Positions 1-7,329 of a stretch of DNA of 8,908 bases are shown piece by piece; positions within the stretch are counted from its first letter, which is position 1, and the number at the start of each line of letters is the position of its first letter. Source of the stretch: a bacterium (GTDB lineage Bacteria > Verrucomicrobiota > Verrucomicrobiia > Chthoniobacterales > Terrimicrobiaceae); the NCBI GenBank assembly GCA_009920585.1, contig RFZT01000085.1:1-8908 (forward strand). Reading direction: 5' to 3'. The notes beneath the pieces are model-generated. The model did not search any database, was not told where the DNA came from, and was given only the letters and a program-made list of their open reading frames with translations. The position numbers were made by a program, and so were the translations under genes.

Positions 1-81
1 GTTGCTGGCGAAATGATCACACATATCCTTCGCCTCATCGAATCCGTCATACACCGCTACTTGATGGGTAATGGACATTGA
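1..81 (+). CDS. C-terminal tail of an unidentified gene (5' truncated)
   Basis: The first reading frame is open from the window edge to a TGA at 79-81 and gives 26 residues ending IHRYLMGNGH. The segment is amphipathic and helix-like (hydrophobic residues at regular spacing around THILRLIESVIHRY), which suits the end of a folded protein. The next gene on the same strand begins about 60 bp downstream, so the two could be co-transcribed. With so little sequence the protein cannot be identified. An 81-base open frame can also occur by chance, so this is a weak call based only on plausible composition and position. Confidence 0.35.
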   Translation, partial: VAGEMITHILRLIESVIHRYLMGNGH

Positions 82-143
82 ATCCATTGTCGGGCTTCGG
101 TTTTCTCATTGAAATCCCCTCGGATGAGATCATGCTCTCATTT

Positions 144-572
144 ATGAAACGTCTTTTACTCTGCCTCTTTCTTGCCACGATCAGCCTCCATGCCTCCGAA
201 ATCTGGGGCACGGATTACCCCGCCGCCCTCACGCAAGCCGCCTCGAGCAAAAAGCCGATCCTCCTCGAGTTCACGGGCTCCGACTGGTGCCCTCCCTGCA
301 TGAAACTCACCAAAACTGTTTTTGAGCAGCCCACATTTGAGGATTTTGCGAAAGAAAATCTCGTGCTCGTAAAGTTGGACTTCCCTCGCAATAAGGAACA
401 AGCCGCCGAGCTCAAAGCCGCCAACGAAGCCCTCGCCAAAAAATACCAAGTCCAAGGATTTCCCACCATCATCCTGCTCTCCAGTACTGGAGAGGAAGTC
501 ATCCGCAAAGTCGGCTACAATGGTGATACCCCCGAGGCTTTCCTTAAGTGGGTGCAAGATAACCGCAAGTAA
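144..572 (+). CDS. Secreted thioredoxin-like protein
   Basis: A periplasmic thioredoxin-fold protein, probably a thiol-disulfide oxidoreductase or reductant for exported proteins. From the ATG at 144 it has 142 residues and begins with a classic signal peptide (MKRLLLCLFL, likely cleavage after LHA near residue 17). The redox motif WCPPC lies at residues 48-52, preceded by the LLEFTGSD strand typical of secreted thioredoxin-like proteins. The conserved cis-proline region GFPTIILL lies near residue 107, and the fold ends with the usual C-terminal helix. The frame is open back to a TTG at 78 and has another ATG at 132. I chose 144 because the basic-then-hydrophobic signal sequence starts there, although GGATGAGA at 122-129 could serve the 132 start. 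The natural partner is unknown. The stop is 23 bp before pyrE, so a shared transcript is likely, although no functional link is obvious. Confidence 0.85.
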   Translation: MKRLLLCLFLATISLHASEIWGTDYPAALTQAASSKKPILLEFTGSDWCPPCMKLTKTVFEQPTFEDFAKENLVLVKLDFPRNKEQAAELKAANEALAKKYQVQGFPTIILLSSTGEEVIRKVGYNGDTPEAFLKWVQDNRK

Positions 573-595
573 TTCGATTTAGAGCGAACGCCACT

Positions 596-1162
596 ATGAA
601 CAAGGTCCTCGAATATTTTCACCAAACCGGCGCTCTTCTTCGCGGACACTTTCTGCTTCGAAGCGGATTGCACAGTCGTGAGTTTTTCCAATGCGCCCTG
701 TTATTGCAGGATGCGGCAATCGCCTCCGAAGTTTGCGGACTCCTCGCCGATCAACTTCGTCCCTACCCCGCTGCCACCGTCGTTTCGCCCGCCGTCGGCG
801 GCATCATCGTCGGACAGGAAGTGGCTCGTCACCTTGGTAAAAAACACATCTTTGTGGAGAAGGACGGCGACGGAGGTCTCGTCCTCCGCAGAGGATTTCA
901 CATCCAACCCGGCGAGCAATTTGTCGTTGCCGAAGATGTCGTGACCCGTGGCGGCCGAGTGCAAGAGACCATCCAGATCATTCGTGATCACGGCGGCATC
1001 GTCCTCGCGGCAGGCAGCATCGTCGATCGCAGTGGCGGAAATTTACCGGATTTCGGATGTCCGTTTGTTTCTCTTGTGAAAATGAACGTCGAAACCTTCT
1101 CCCCCGACAACCTCCCGCCCGATCTCATCGGCTCGACCGCCATCAAGCCCGGCAGCAAGTAA
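596..1162 (+). CDS. pyrE: Orotate phosphoribosyltransferase
   Basis: Converts orotate and PRPP to orotidine 5'-monophosphate in the cytoplasm, the fifth step of de novo UMP synthesis. The 188-residue length is normal for a bacterial OPRTase. The N-terminal substrate region LLRSGLHSREFFQCALLLQ (residues 20-38) is characteristic. A glycine-rich strand-turn VVSPAVGGIIVG (62-73) follows, then the flexible catalytic loop region FVEKDGDGGLVLRRGF (86-101) with its basic residues. The PRPP-binding motif EDVVTRGG is at 113-120; the usual form is EDV(V/T)TTGG, so an Arg replaces the second Thr. The ATG at 596 has no evident Shine-Dalgarno, like most genes here, but the N-terminus aligns well with the family. 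It lies 23 bp after the thioredoxin-like gene and converges with the PA14-like gene downstream. I see no convincing terminator between the two. Confidence 0.93.
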   Translation: MNKVLEYFHQTGALLRGHFLLRSGLHSREFFQCALLLQDAAIASEVCGLLADQLRPYPAATVVSPAVGGIIVGQEVARHLGKKHIFVEKDGDGGLVLRRGFHIQPGEQFVVAEDVVTRGGRVQETIQIIRDHGGIVLAAGSIVDRSGGNLPDFGCPFVSLVKMNVETFSPDNLPPDLIGSTAIKPGSK

Positions 1163-1228
1163 TCCTGACACCCTGACGTGAAGTAAAAAGGTCGGGCTTC
1201 CTCACTCTGAACGCCCCATATAAGCAGA

Positions 1229-2377
1229 TCACTGATCACGTAGATCGAGAACACTCTTGAGCGGGCTCATCACCAATGGCTCGTTTTCCACTTCGTAGTG
1301 CTGGCTGCGCGGCGGCTTTCCTTCAATGGGTAAGGTACTGAAAACTGGAAGCGGATGGTATCGATTATCTGCGCCGATTTTATTTGTAGATTTTTCTTCA
1401 ATCAGTAGCTGGGACTCAAACAACCCACCGGGGCACTCCCCCATAATCACGTCGAGTCGGTAGGTGACCCCTTGGCTCAGCATCACCCACGATCCAGGGT
1501 AAGGCACCCTACCCAAGGTCCACGTTGGCGGATTGATAAAATGATAGACATACTGCTCCCCCACCAATAAAACCCGAGCCCTATTTACAAAGACCATGAG
1601 CACATCATCACCGCGCCCCCAAAACCGATAGAGCCCAGTGCGCGGCGGAGAAAAACCGCCACGGTAATGGATAAACCACTTTGTAGGCTTCACCATGCCC
1701 TGCAAACCGAAGTGAGCCGGCCCCTCAATGGCGCTCTGCACTGGAATGCAAAAATGCGACGTGTATATCGGGCCCGCATGAAAATACTTGGCACAAACAG
1801 CGTGATTCATCCCGCTTTTCACAAAACCATCGATCACCTTAACCCAATCCGCATGAGTTGTTGGAAGCGGCTTTCCTGTTTGGGTTTGCTTCAAATCAAA
1901 AAACGTACCCACCAACATCAGATCATCCTTACTCTTAGTTCCAAAGCCATTGCCCCACGCCCCCTTCACCGCAGAAGATTTTCCCCAACCGCCCGCCTTA
2001 CCTCCACTCTCTCTCGTATGGGTTGAAGTAAACATTTGCTCCATATTGAAACTCACAGGCGAGATCGCCATCGTGGTGATCGCCTTAAAATTATTCACCG
2101 GCGCCGCCATGACGGCAACATTCTCCAAGGGAGGCAAATCTGTGGTGTTTTGCTGCGGAGGACCCGACTCCCCTGAGCTTCCCAGAAACCCATCGGCCCC
2201 GCTTTCGAACCTCGACGCCCCTTCCCCCACGTGAAAGAGAATCATAGTCCCAAAAAGCGCGACAAAAATAGCGTGCAGCCCAAAGGAAATGGAAAACTCT
2301 CGGGAATTAACGCAAGAATCACGAAACCTATCTATGAGTCTGGTTACGAACTTGAAGGGTTTTCTTGATTTTCTCAT
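1229..2377 (-). CDS. Membrane-anchored protein with a PA14-like domain
   Basis: A 382-residue protein of unknown role. The N-terminus is strongly basic (residues 1-26), followed by one hydrophobic segment (about 30-50, ISFGLHAIFVALFGTMILFH). This predicts an inner-membrane anchor with the remainder in the periplasm, the layout of TonB-like or secretion-scaffold proteins. A low-complexity linker rich in Gly, Ser, Pro and Trp-Gly pairs follows (about 55-150). Residues 153-328 resemble a PA14 (protective antigen) beta-sandwich: it opens LVGTFFDLKQT, contains TGLYRFWGRGDDVLMVFVN (248-266) with the Gly-Asp-Asp typical of the fold, and ends GVTYRLDVIMGECPGG before a final strand. PA14 domains commonly bind carbohydrate; whether this one does is inference. 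It stands alone on the - strand, and its start lies 79 bp from a divergent ORF. The stop is TGA (complement of 1229-1231). Confidence 0.72.
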   Translation of the reverse strand: MRKSRKPFKFVTRLIDRFRDSCVNSREFSISFGLHAIFVALFGTMILFHVGEGASRFESGADGFLGSSGESGPPQQNTTDLPPLENVAVMAAPVNNFKAITTMAISPVSFNMEQMFTSTHTRESGGKAGGWGKSSAVKGAWGNGFGTKSKDDLMLVGTFFDLKQTQTGKPLPTTHADWVKVIDGFVKSGMNHAVCAKYFHAGPIYTSHFCIPVQSAIEGPAHFGLQGMVKPTKWFIHYRGGFSPPRTGLYRFWGRGDDVLMVFVNRARVLLVGEQYVYHFINPPTWTLGRVPYPGSWVMLSQGVTYRLDVIMGECPGGLFESQLLIEEKSTNKIGADNRYHPLPVFSTLPIEGKPPRSQHYEVENEPLVMSPLKSVLDLRDQ

Positions 2378-2399
2378 GAATCGAGAAAGTTACCCAATG

Positions 2400-2445
2400 T
2401 ATGCCTTAGCATATCCACAAACGTCTTCATAATGTGACAATGTCA
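2400..2445 (+). promoter_or_regulatory. Candidate promoter and operator in a divergent intergenic region
   Basis: The 79-bp gap between two divergent genes holds TTAGCA (2406-2411) and CATAAT (2428-2433) with 16 bp between them, a fair sigma-70-type match reading toward the ORF at 2457. Two short inverted repeats flank or overlap it: TATGC-CTTA-GCATA (2400-2413) and TGACA-A-TGTCA (2435-2445). The second would cover the expected transcription start, as an operator might. The assignment rests on sequence resemblance alone. Confidence 0.3.
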
Positions 2446-2456
2446 ATCTTCGTTAA

Positions 2457-2975
2457 ATGAATGCTTTTCAGCTCAAGTCAAGATTCCGATCCCGTTTATC
2501 TGTACGCTTCGCTCTTTTTGAGAAACAGGCTGATCTTTACAACTTCGATTCAAACACGCGACTGTCGATGGATTATGATTGGAAGAGAGCTCCAGACCTA
2601 GATTCCGTAATTATTCGCAAGATTCGTGGGGGCGTTCACATCTACTTTGAGACGGTACCTTGGAATAACTCGAGCGAGTACGAGTTCGTGAAAACTGGCG
2701 ACCTGCTGGACATGGGTCGAGTCGAGAACATCCTCGATCAGTCAAACACCCGTATCGAAGCTATTTCCCTCGACAACGCTCATGCCGATATACCGCGCAA
2801 AGACTTGGGTTACTTCGAAGAAAACGTTGTCGAGGCCGGTTGCCGCACTCTCATCGCAGAGCGCCTCAAGCGATCGGGCATGTTTTGGAGCTTGCGCGGA
2901 GCCAACGTCATTCTCGCTTCTCGGCGCTGTCAGATATCCACTCGCTTCGAAGACTTCTGGGAAGACGCCGCCTAA
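2457..2975 (+). CDS. ORF with a transposase-like C-terminus, probable IS relic
   Basis: A 172-residue ORF in two unlike parts. Residues 1-117 match nothing I recognise: a basic start, then a mixed charged region. Residues 118-170 (GYFEENVVEAGC, then TLIAERLKRSGMFW, WSLRGA and a closing FEDFW) closely resemble the C-terminal tail of ISKra4-type transposases. There an intact enzyme usually carries GSGVVEAGCK, followed by a KQSGMxW motif and a final block ending in FW. The usual Gly-Ser-Gly is replaced by Glu-Glu-Asn, and almost the whole catalytic domain that should precede it is absent from a frame of this length. The likeliest explanation is a decayed or rearranged insertion sequence whose tail is fused to unrelated coding sequence. 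A short intact gene that captured the tail is the alternative. The ATG at 2457 has no Shine-Dalgarno. Confidence 0.5.
   Translation: MNAFQLKSRFRSRLSVRFALFEKQADLYNFDSNTRLSMDYDWKRAPDLDSVIIRKIRGGVHIYFETVPWNNSSEYEFVKTGDLLDMGRVENILDQSNTRIEAISLDNAHADIPRKDLGYFEENVVEAGCRTLIAERLKRSGMFWSLRGANVILASRRCQISTRFEDFWEDAA
2808..2975 (+). mobile_element. Remnant of an ISKra4-like transposase (C-terminal tail)
   Basis: This is the part of the preceding ORF that looks transposase-derived, about 55 codons starting at GYF and running to the stop. Key residues are the VVEAGC block, the KRSGMFW block and the terminal aromatic DFW. I found no terminal inverted repeats or target-site duplication around it, as expected for an old fragment. 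The family assignment comes from recalled motif similarity and is not firm. Confidence 0.45.
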
Positions 2976-3027
2976 ACACCCACTTTTATGTCATGCACCA
3001 AATTATAAAAATTCGCGAAGCTTTTTC

Positions 3028-3942
3028 CTAAAATTTGGTTGCCTTGGTTTTTTCCGAAAGAAGCCGGAAATCGCCCTGCGCGTCCCGATAAAAACCTCGC
3101 ATAAAAACCGGAGCCTTTTCACCAAGTTTGCGCACTTTCACAGATAGGTTCAGATCGTTTTCAGGCCAGTATTTATTTCGCACGCGACCGGATTTATTAA
3201 CAACCTGATCGAATGGTTTCGTAAGCGACTTGTATTTCGATTCGGACAGTCTTGCAGAATGAAGAGTCTTTGGATTGTAGATGCAGATCCACCACGCTCC
3301 ATAAGCGTCGGGAGCGGTTTCAGGAGTGATTTTCATGCTAATCTTTCCGACATTTTTCTCACCGCCCTCGAAGGGGATCGCATAGATCGCAGCTACCTCG
3401 GTGCGGGAACTTAAAAATCCTGCCATGAAACTACGCAACGTGCGGCGCAATTTTTCGTTGTCCGAAGATTTTCCATAGATGCCGAACTCGATGGCGGCAG
3501 GCTCATCTGGATCGCCATAAACATTCATCTCAATGAATTTATTAATGCGAAATGACATATAGGGTACATTTTTATAGATACCGTTATCTATGTAGGTGGC
3601 GGGTATCTGCTCTAGGGATTTGATGGCATCATTATTGCGTATATCATTCACCATCACTCGCCATGAAGGGAGATCCCCCGCTCGAGACACTTCGGTGAAT
3701 TCCAATCCTACATCAGCCCCATCATGGATTCGGACGATCTCCGATTTGGGATACTCATTCTCTCCATACCTCTCTTGAATCAAAACAGCCGTTGAAGTAT
3801 TTCTGATGATCACTCCCCGAGCGACATTACCACTTTTAAGGACAATACTGTCGGGTTCCGCGTAAGCATCCTGCTTCGCAAAAACCGGAACTGATATTCC
3901 TAATAAAAAAAGAACGATCCATTTCGACGTTGAAGGCAACAT
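3028..3942 (-). CDS. Secreted protein of unknown function
   Basis: A 304-residue protein that I do not recognise. It opens with a good Sec signal peptide: a short polar-basic start, a hydrophobic core WIVLFLLGISVPVFA and likely cleavage after Ala22. Just after it, residues 31-72 form a small beta-rich unit (DSIVLKSGNVARGVIIRN ending YPKSEIVRI). It resembles the 'describe a strand, then a charged strand' repeats often found at the start of exported proteins in this phylum; this is a loose likeness. The rest is mixed alpha/beta with an Asp/Glu- and Lys-rich surface, a central Trp-rich segment (AYGAWWICIYNP) and no internal membrane segment, so it is probably soluble in the periplasm or outside the cell. 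Its ATG overlaps the leftmost possible start of the GH1 gene on the other strand. The shared control region suggests, but does not prove, linked expression. Confidence 0.65.
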   Translation of the reverse strand: MLPSTSKWIVLFLLGISVPVFAKQDAYAEPDSIVLKSGNVARGVIIRNTSTAVLIQERYGENEYPKSEIVRIHDGADVGLEFTEVSRAGDLPSWRVMVNDIRNNDAIKSLEQIPATYIDNGIYKNVPYMSFRINKFIEMNVYGDPDEPAAIEFGIYGKSSDNEKLRRTLRSFMAGFLSSRTEVAAIYAIPFEGGEKNVGKISMKITPETAPDAYGAWWICIYNPKTLHSARLSESKYKSLTKPFDQVVNKSGRVRNKYWPENDLNLSVKVRKLGEKAPVFMRGFYRDAQGDFRLLSEKTKATKF

Positions 3943-3950
3943 GCACAGAA

Positions 3951-3978
3951 TCTATAAGGCTGATGACATGTCACTCAA
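3951..3978 (-). promoter_or_regulatory. Candidate promoter for the secreted-protein gene, inside the GH1 start region
   Basis: Read on the - strand, TTGAGT (complement of 3973-3978) is followed after 16 bp by TATAGA (complement of 3951-3956), and 8 bp later by the ATG at 3942. No Shine-Dalgarno lies in the 8 bp, so a leaderless or nearly leaderless transcript is suggested. The -35 element lies within the first codons of the GH1 gene. Supported by hexamer similarity and spacing only. Confidence 0.4.
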
Positions 3979-5284
3979 CCTGATTCGCACGAATCTGATC
4001 GCACTCGTTTTCCTATCAGGGTGCGTGATGCCACCCAAAGCCTACCGGCAACCTTCAGCCCAACGCACGATCCACACTGGACCATTCTGGTGGGGAACCT
4101 CTACCGCTAGCTTTCAAAACGAGGATCGTGGGGTTCCGAAGGATTCTCCAGAATACTTCAAGACGGATTGGGATATTTTTGCTGAAGAGGGCCACATACC
4201 GCCTCGGGGTGACGAGGCCACATTCTCATGGACGCATTTCAACAAGGATTTAGCTGCCCTGAGAAAGATCGGAGTGAACCACTACCGCTTCGGGATTGAA
4301 TGGGGGCGGGTTGAACCCAAACCGGGAGAGTTTAATGAAAAAGCCATTCGCCAATACGTCGAAATGGCGCGCAAACTCAAGGCCGCCGGCATCAATCCCG
4401 TCGTCACTCTGTGGCACTTCACATTCCCGTCCTGGGTTTACGATCCCAAGCACAAGGCCGCCTCGAATTTTCTACACCCCGACATCGAAGCTCACTGGAA
4501 AGATTACGTCACAAAAATGGTATCAGCCCTCTCTCCCTACGTAGATGTGTGGGTGCCGCAGAACGAACCCAATGGCGATCTCTACATAGGCTATTTTGGA
4601 GGGCACTGGCCTCCTGGACTGCTGGCCACCCCAGGCTCTCTGAAAAAGGCGACCAACGTGAGCGTGGCCATGTTCCGCGAGGCGGCCGCAATCATTCACA
4701 AAAACGATCCCCGCGCACTCGTCATGGGCATCTACTCTCTACCCAAGTGGAAGCGGAGCTACCTCCAAGATCCGACCGCCTGCGTTTATAATATGATGCA
4801 GAGGCAGAACTTTGACCACCTTGACCGCGTCGCAGATACAGTCGACCTGATCGGCGTGAATTACTACTACTCGCAAGTCGCATCCGCTCGGCGCTTCATC
4901 CTGCGTCCGAAAGGAGAGCAAAGTTCCAACTACACTCAGAACGGATGGCTCATCGATCCCGAAGGCCTCCACAGCGTGCTTGTCGATGTCCACCGCCGCT
5001 ATGCTAAGCCCATCGTCATTTCCGAAAACGGCATCGGCACCCAAAGCGAACAGAAAAAAATCCGCTACTTCCGCGAGCATGTGAATCAGATGCGCCGGGC
5101 CATGGAGGACGGCGTCGACATCCGAGGCTACTTCCCATGGACTCTGATCGACAACTACGAGTGGGCGGAAGGCTACGCTGCGAATTTCGGACTCACCTAC
5201 CTTAACAAAAAAAACATGCAACTCGAGATTGGCCCCTCGGGCGTTTGGTTCCAGAATTTCATCAAAGCCAATCCGGAACCCTAA
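3968..5284 (+). CDS. GH1 beta-glycosidase, predicted lipoprotein
   Basis: A retaining beta-glycosidase of glycoside hydrolase family 1, likely acting on beta-glucosides or beta-galactosides; the exact substrate cannot be read from sequence. From the ATG at 3968 (AAGG 8 bp upstream) it has 438 residues, normal for GH1. An upstream ATG at 3941 is in frame but less likely. The N-terminus is a lipoprotein signal with lipobox LSGC (Cys19), predicting membrane attachment facing the periplasm or cell surface, which is unusual for GH1. The barrel starts with WWGTSTASFQNED, with the conserved subsite Gln. LWHF carries the conserved His. The acid/base Glu200 is in QNEP and the nucleophile Glu353 in ISENG. 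The closing YFPWTLIDNYEWAEGY motif is intact. The acid/base motif reads PQNEP where TFNEP is usual, but the catalytic residues are present, so activity is expected. Confidence 0.92.
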   Translation: MSLNLIRTNLIALVFLSGCVMPPKAYRQPSAQRTIHTGPFWWGTSTASFQNEDRGVPKDSPEYFKTDWDIFAEEGHIPPRGDEATFSWTHFNKDLAALRKIGVNHYRFGIEWGRVEPKPGEFNEKAIRQYVEMARKLKAAGINPVVTLWHFTFPSWVYDPKHKAASNFLHPDIEAHWKDYVTKMVSALSPYVDVWVPQNEPNGDLYIGYFGGHWPPGLLATPGSLKKATNVSVAMFREAAAIIHKNDPRALVMGIYSLPKWKRSYLQDPTACVYNMMQRQNFDHLDRVADTVDLIGVNYYYSQVASARRFILRPKGEQSSNYTQNGWLIDPEGLHSVLVDVHRRYAKPIVISENGIGTQSEQKKIRYFREHVNQMRRAMEDGVDIRGYFPWTLIDNYEWAEGYAANFGLTYLNKKNMQLEIGPSGVWFQNFIKANPEP

Positions 5285-5326
5285 TAAACTCACAAAACCT
5301 CGATTCAACACTAACCACCTATTTTT

Positions 5327-6214
5327 ATGACCCTTCTTGAATGTGATCTTCCCGGCATCAAAAAACTCCGCAGTGGAAAAGTCCGTGAGGTTTTTGATCT
5401 CGGCGACTGCCTCCTCATTGTAGCTACCGACCGCATTTCGGCCTTCGACTGCATCCTGCCAACAGCGATCCCCAGGAAAGGCGAGGTCCTCACACAGATG
5501 TCGGTATTCTGGTATGACGTTCTCGACTTTATTCCAAATCACTTCATCACCGCGAGATTCGAGGCCTTCCCGTCCGTCCTTCATCCGTTTGAGGCCCAAC
5601 TCTCAGGCCGATCCATGCTGGTTCGCAAAGCCAAGCCTCTCCCTGTGGAGTGTGTCGCGCGCGGCTACGTTGCAGGGTCTGGATGGAAGGAATATCAGGC
5701 CTCGGGAACAGTCGGAGGCCATGAAGTGCCGACAGATTTACGCCAATCCGCAAAGCTTCCCAACACCCTCTTCACCCCATCAACAAAGGCGGAGACGGGT
5801 CATGATGAAAACATCACCTGGAAACAATGCCGTGCTATCTTGGGCGATGAACTCGCCACTCAAGTGCGCGACCAGACCATCGATCTCTACGAGCACGGTT
5901 GCTCCCACGCCGCACAAGCGGGCATTTTGATCGCGGACACCAAGTTTGAATTCGGCATTGCTGATGACCGCGTGATCCTCATCGACGAGTGCCTCACGCC
6001 CGACTCTTCCCGTTTCTGGCCAGCGAACTCATGGGTCGCAGGCACAAATCCCCCCAGCTTCGACAAGCAATTTGTCCGCGACTACCTCGAAACCCTCGAG
6101 TGGGATAAAACTCCACCCGCTCCTGAACTGCCCATCGACGTGGCCGAAAAAACCTCTCAAAAATACATCGAAGCCTTCGAAAAACTGACCGGCCGAAAAC
6201 TCCCTTCTTTCTGA
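5327..6214 (+). CDS. purC: SAICAR synthase (phosphoribosylaminoimidazole-succinocarboxamide synthase)
   Basis: Joins aspartate to CAIR with ATP to give SAICAR in de novo purine synthesis, in the cytoplasm. The 295-residue length fits the longer bacterial and yeast ADE1-like form; the short bacterial form is about 240. In order: the ATP-binding start GKVREVFDLGDCLLIVATD (17-35) followed by RISAFDCIL; the conserved region VECVARGYVAGSGWKEY (107-123); FTPSTKAETGHDENI (149-163), which contributes to substrate binding; DTKFEFG (204-210); and DECLTPDSSRFWP (220-232), which contributes to nucleotide and substrate binding. All signature residues look intact. It starts 42 bp after the GH1 stop with no Shine-Dalgarno, and the N-terminus fits the family, so the start is credible. 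The DUF4126 gene follows after 54 bp on the same strand. Confidence 0.95.
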   Translation: MTLLECDLPGIKKLRSGKVREVFDLGDCLLIVATDRISAFDCILPTAIPRKGEVLTQMSVFWYDVLDFIPNHFITARFEAFPSVLHPFEAQLSGRSMLVRKAKPLPVECVARGYVAGSGWKEYQASGTVGGHEVPTDLRQSAKLPNTLFTPSTKAETGHDENITWKQCRAILGDELATQVRDQTIDLYEHGCSHAAQAGILIADTKFEFGIADDRVILIDECLTPDSSRFWPANSWVAGTNPPSFDKQFVRDYLETLEWDKTPPAPELPIDVAEKTSQKYIEAFEKLTGRKLPSF

Positions 6215-6268
6215 GTCGATGCACCCCATCCGGCAATTCATAGCGGATAGATCCTCGCCATTCTTGTT

Positions 6269-7285
6269 ATGGAAATTCTCAAAACGCTTGCCGTAGCCCT
6301 CAGCTTGGGAAGCTTGGCGGGGCTGAATTTATATCTCACCGTTTTTGTGAGCGGTCTTGCGTTGCGATTCGATTGGATTTCCCTCCCTGCCCCCTTGCAT
6401 GGCCTGGAAGTACTCGCTCACCCGATCGTCATCGTCTTGGCTGGGATTTTGTATTTGTTTGAGTTTTTTGCCGACAAGATCCCTTGGATCGATACCGCTT
6501 GGGACTCGGTGCACACGTTCATTCGACCGCTGGGAGCGGCGGCCCTTGCCGTGGCCGCGATGGGTGAGGTTAACCCCGTTTTTGAGGTTACAGCCGCCCT
6601 TCTTGCCGGCAGCATGGCCCTTTCCTCCCACCTCGCCAAAGCCGGCACCCGCCTTGTCGCAAATACCTCGCCGGAACCGTTCACCAATATCGGCCTGAGC
6701 CTCGCTGAAGACGGGATCGTGCTGGGCGGCCTGAGCTTGATTGCTTGGAGTCCGCTTGTCGCTCTGGGAATCGCAACGGTCGTGTTCATCGCTATCATCG
6801 CCATTCTGCCCGTGCTTCTGCGAAGCATTCGCAGGCACCTCTGGTTTGCTTGGCGCAAGCTCAAGTGCCCAGCCGATGATAAAAAACCTGACGCACCGGA
6901 AACCGCCCTGCCCGCGCGATGGGACACGCTTTTAAGAAGATCCCATAGCAACAAAAACACCGTCGATTGGGCCCTGCCTTGCGTGACTGGAAAAGGAACT
7001 TTATTGCCGCCGAATATCCACGGCTGGCTCGTTCGACTCGACGGGGACTCGCTGGAAATCCAATTCATCGGTCGCACATGGCGAGGATCTACCTTTGCTA
7101 CAATCGACTGCCGTAATGCCACGGTCACCTCTCATCCAGGGTTCATGGCAGATCGCATTTCCATAACCCACCGCGATGGAGCCCCCCGCCAAATCTTTGA
7201 CATCGACCGATTGCACTCCAAGGCCGCCCAATTTGCTTTAGAAACGCTCCACGGGCCTATCGAGAGCAACGACACATTAGAGTAA
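6269..7285 (+). CDS. DUF4126 membrane protein with an extra C-terminal domain
   Basis: A 338-residue protein in two parts. Residues 1-190 match the DUF4126 family: hydrophobic segments near 5-32, 50-67, 86-98, 106-120 and 148-185, with the signature GLNLYLTVFVSGL (18-30), FADKIPWIDTAWDSVHTFIRP (67-87) and a Pro- and Gly-containing turn SPEPFTNIGLSLAEDG. Members of this family are polytopic inner-membrane proteins of unknown biochemical function. Residues about 198-338 form a soluble, strand-rich region (SLEIQFIGRTWRGSTFATID) not part of the usual family length, and topology suggests it faces the cytoplasm after the positively charged stretch RSIRRHLWFAWRK. The domain is unrecognised. The start at 6269 has no Shine-Dalgarno. 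The gene converges with the small - strand paralog at 7330, with 44 bp between stops and no clear terminator. Confidence 0.82.
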   Translation: MEILKTLAVALSLGSLAGLNLYLTVFVSGLALRFDWISLPAPLHGLEVLAHPIVIVLAGILYLFEFFADKIPWIDTAWDSVHTFIRPLGAAALAVAAMGEVNPVFEVTAALLAGSMALSSHLAKAGTRLVANTSPEPFTNIGLSLAEDGIVLGGLSLIAWSPLVALGIATVVFIAIIAILPVLLRSIRRHLWFAWRKLKCPADDKKPDAPETALPARWDTLLRRSHSNKNTVDWALPCVTGKGTLLPPNIHGWLVRLDGDSLEIQFIGRTWRGSTFATIDCRNATVTSHPGFMADRISITHRDGAPRQIFDIDRLHSKAAQFALETLHGPIESNDTLE

Positions 7286-7329
7286 AACTCTCCCGAAGAC
7301 TCCATAGCGAGAACCGCCGTGCAGCGTTA

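Noticed and set aside
1170..1200. Possible terminator after pyrE (CCTGAC pairing with GTCGGG).
   Set aside because: The 6-bp stem needs a G-U pair, has a 13-nt loop and no T-run follows.
1667..2026. + strand open frames within the PA14-like gene.
   Set aside because: They lie opposite a convincing - strand gene with domain structure, have irregular composition and no start signal.
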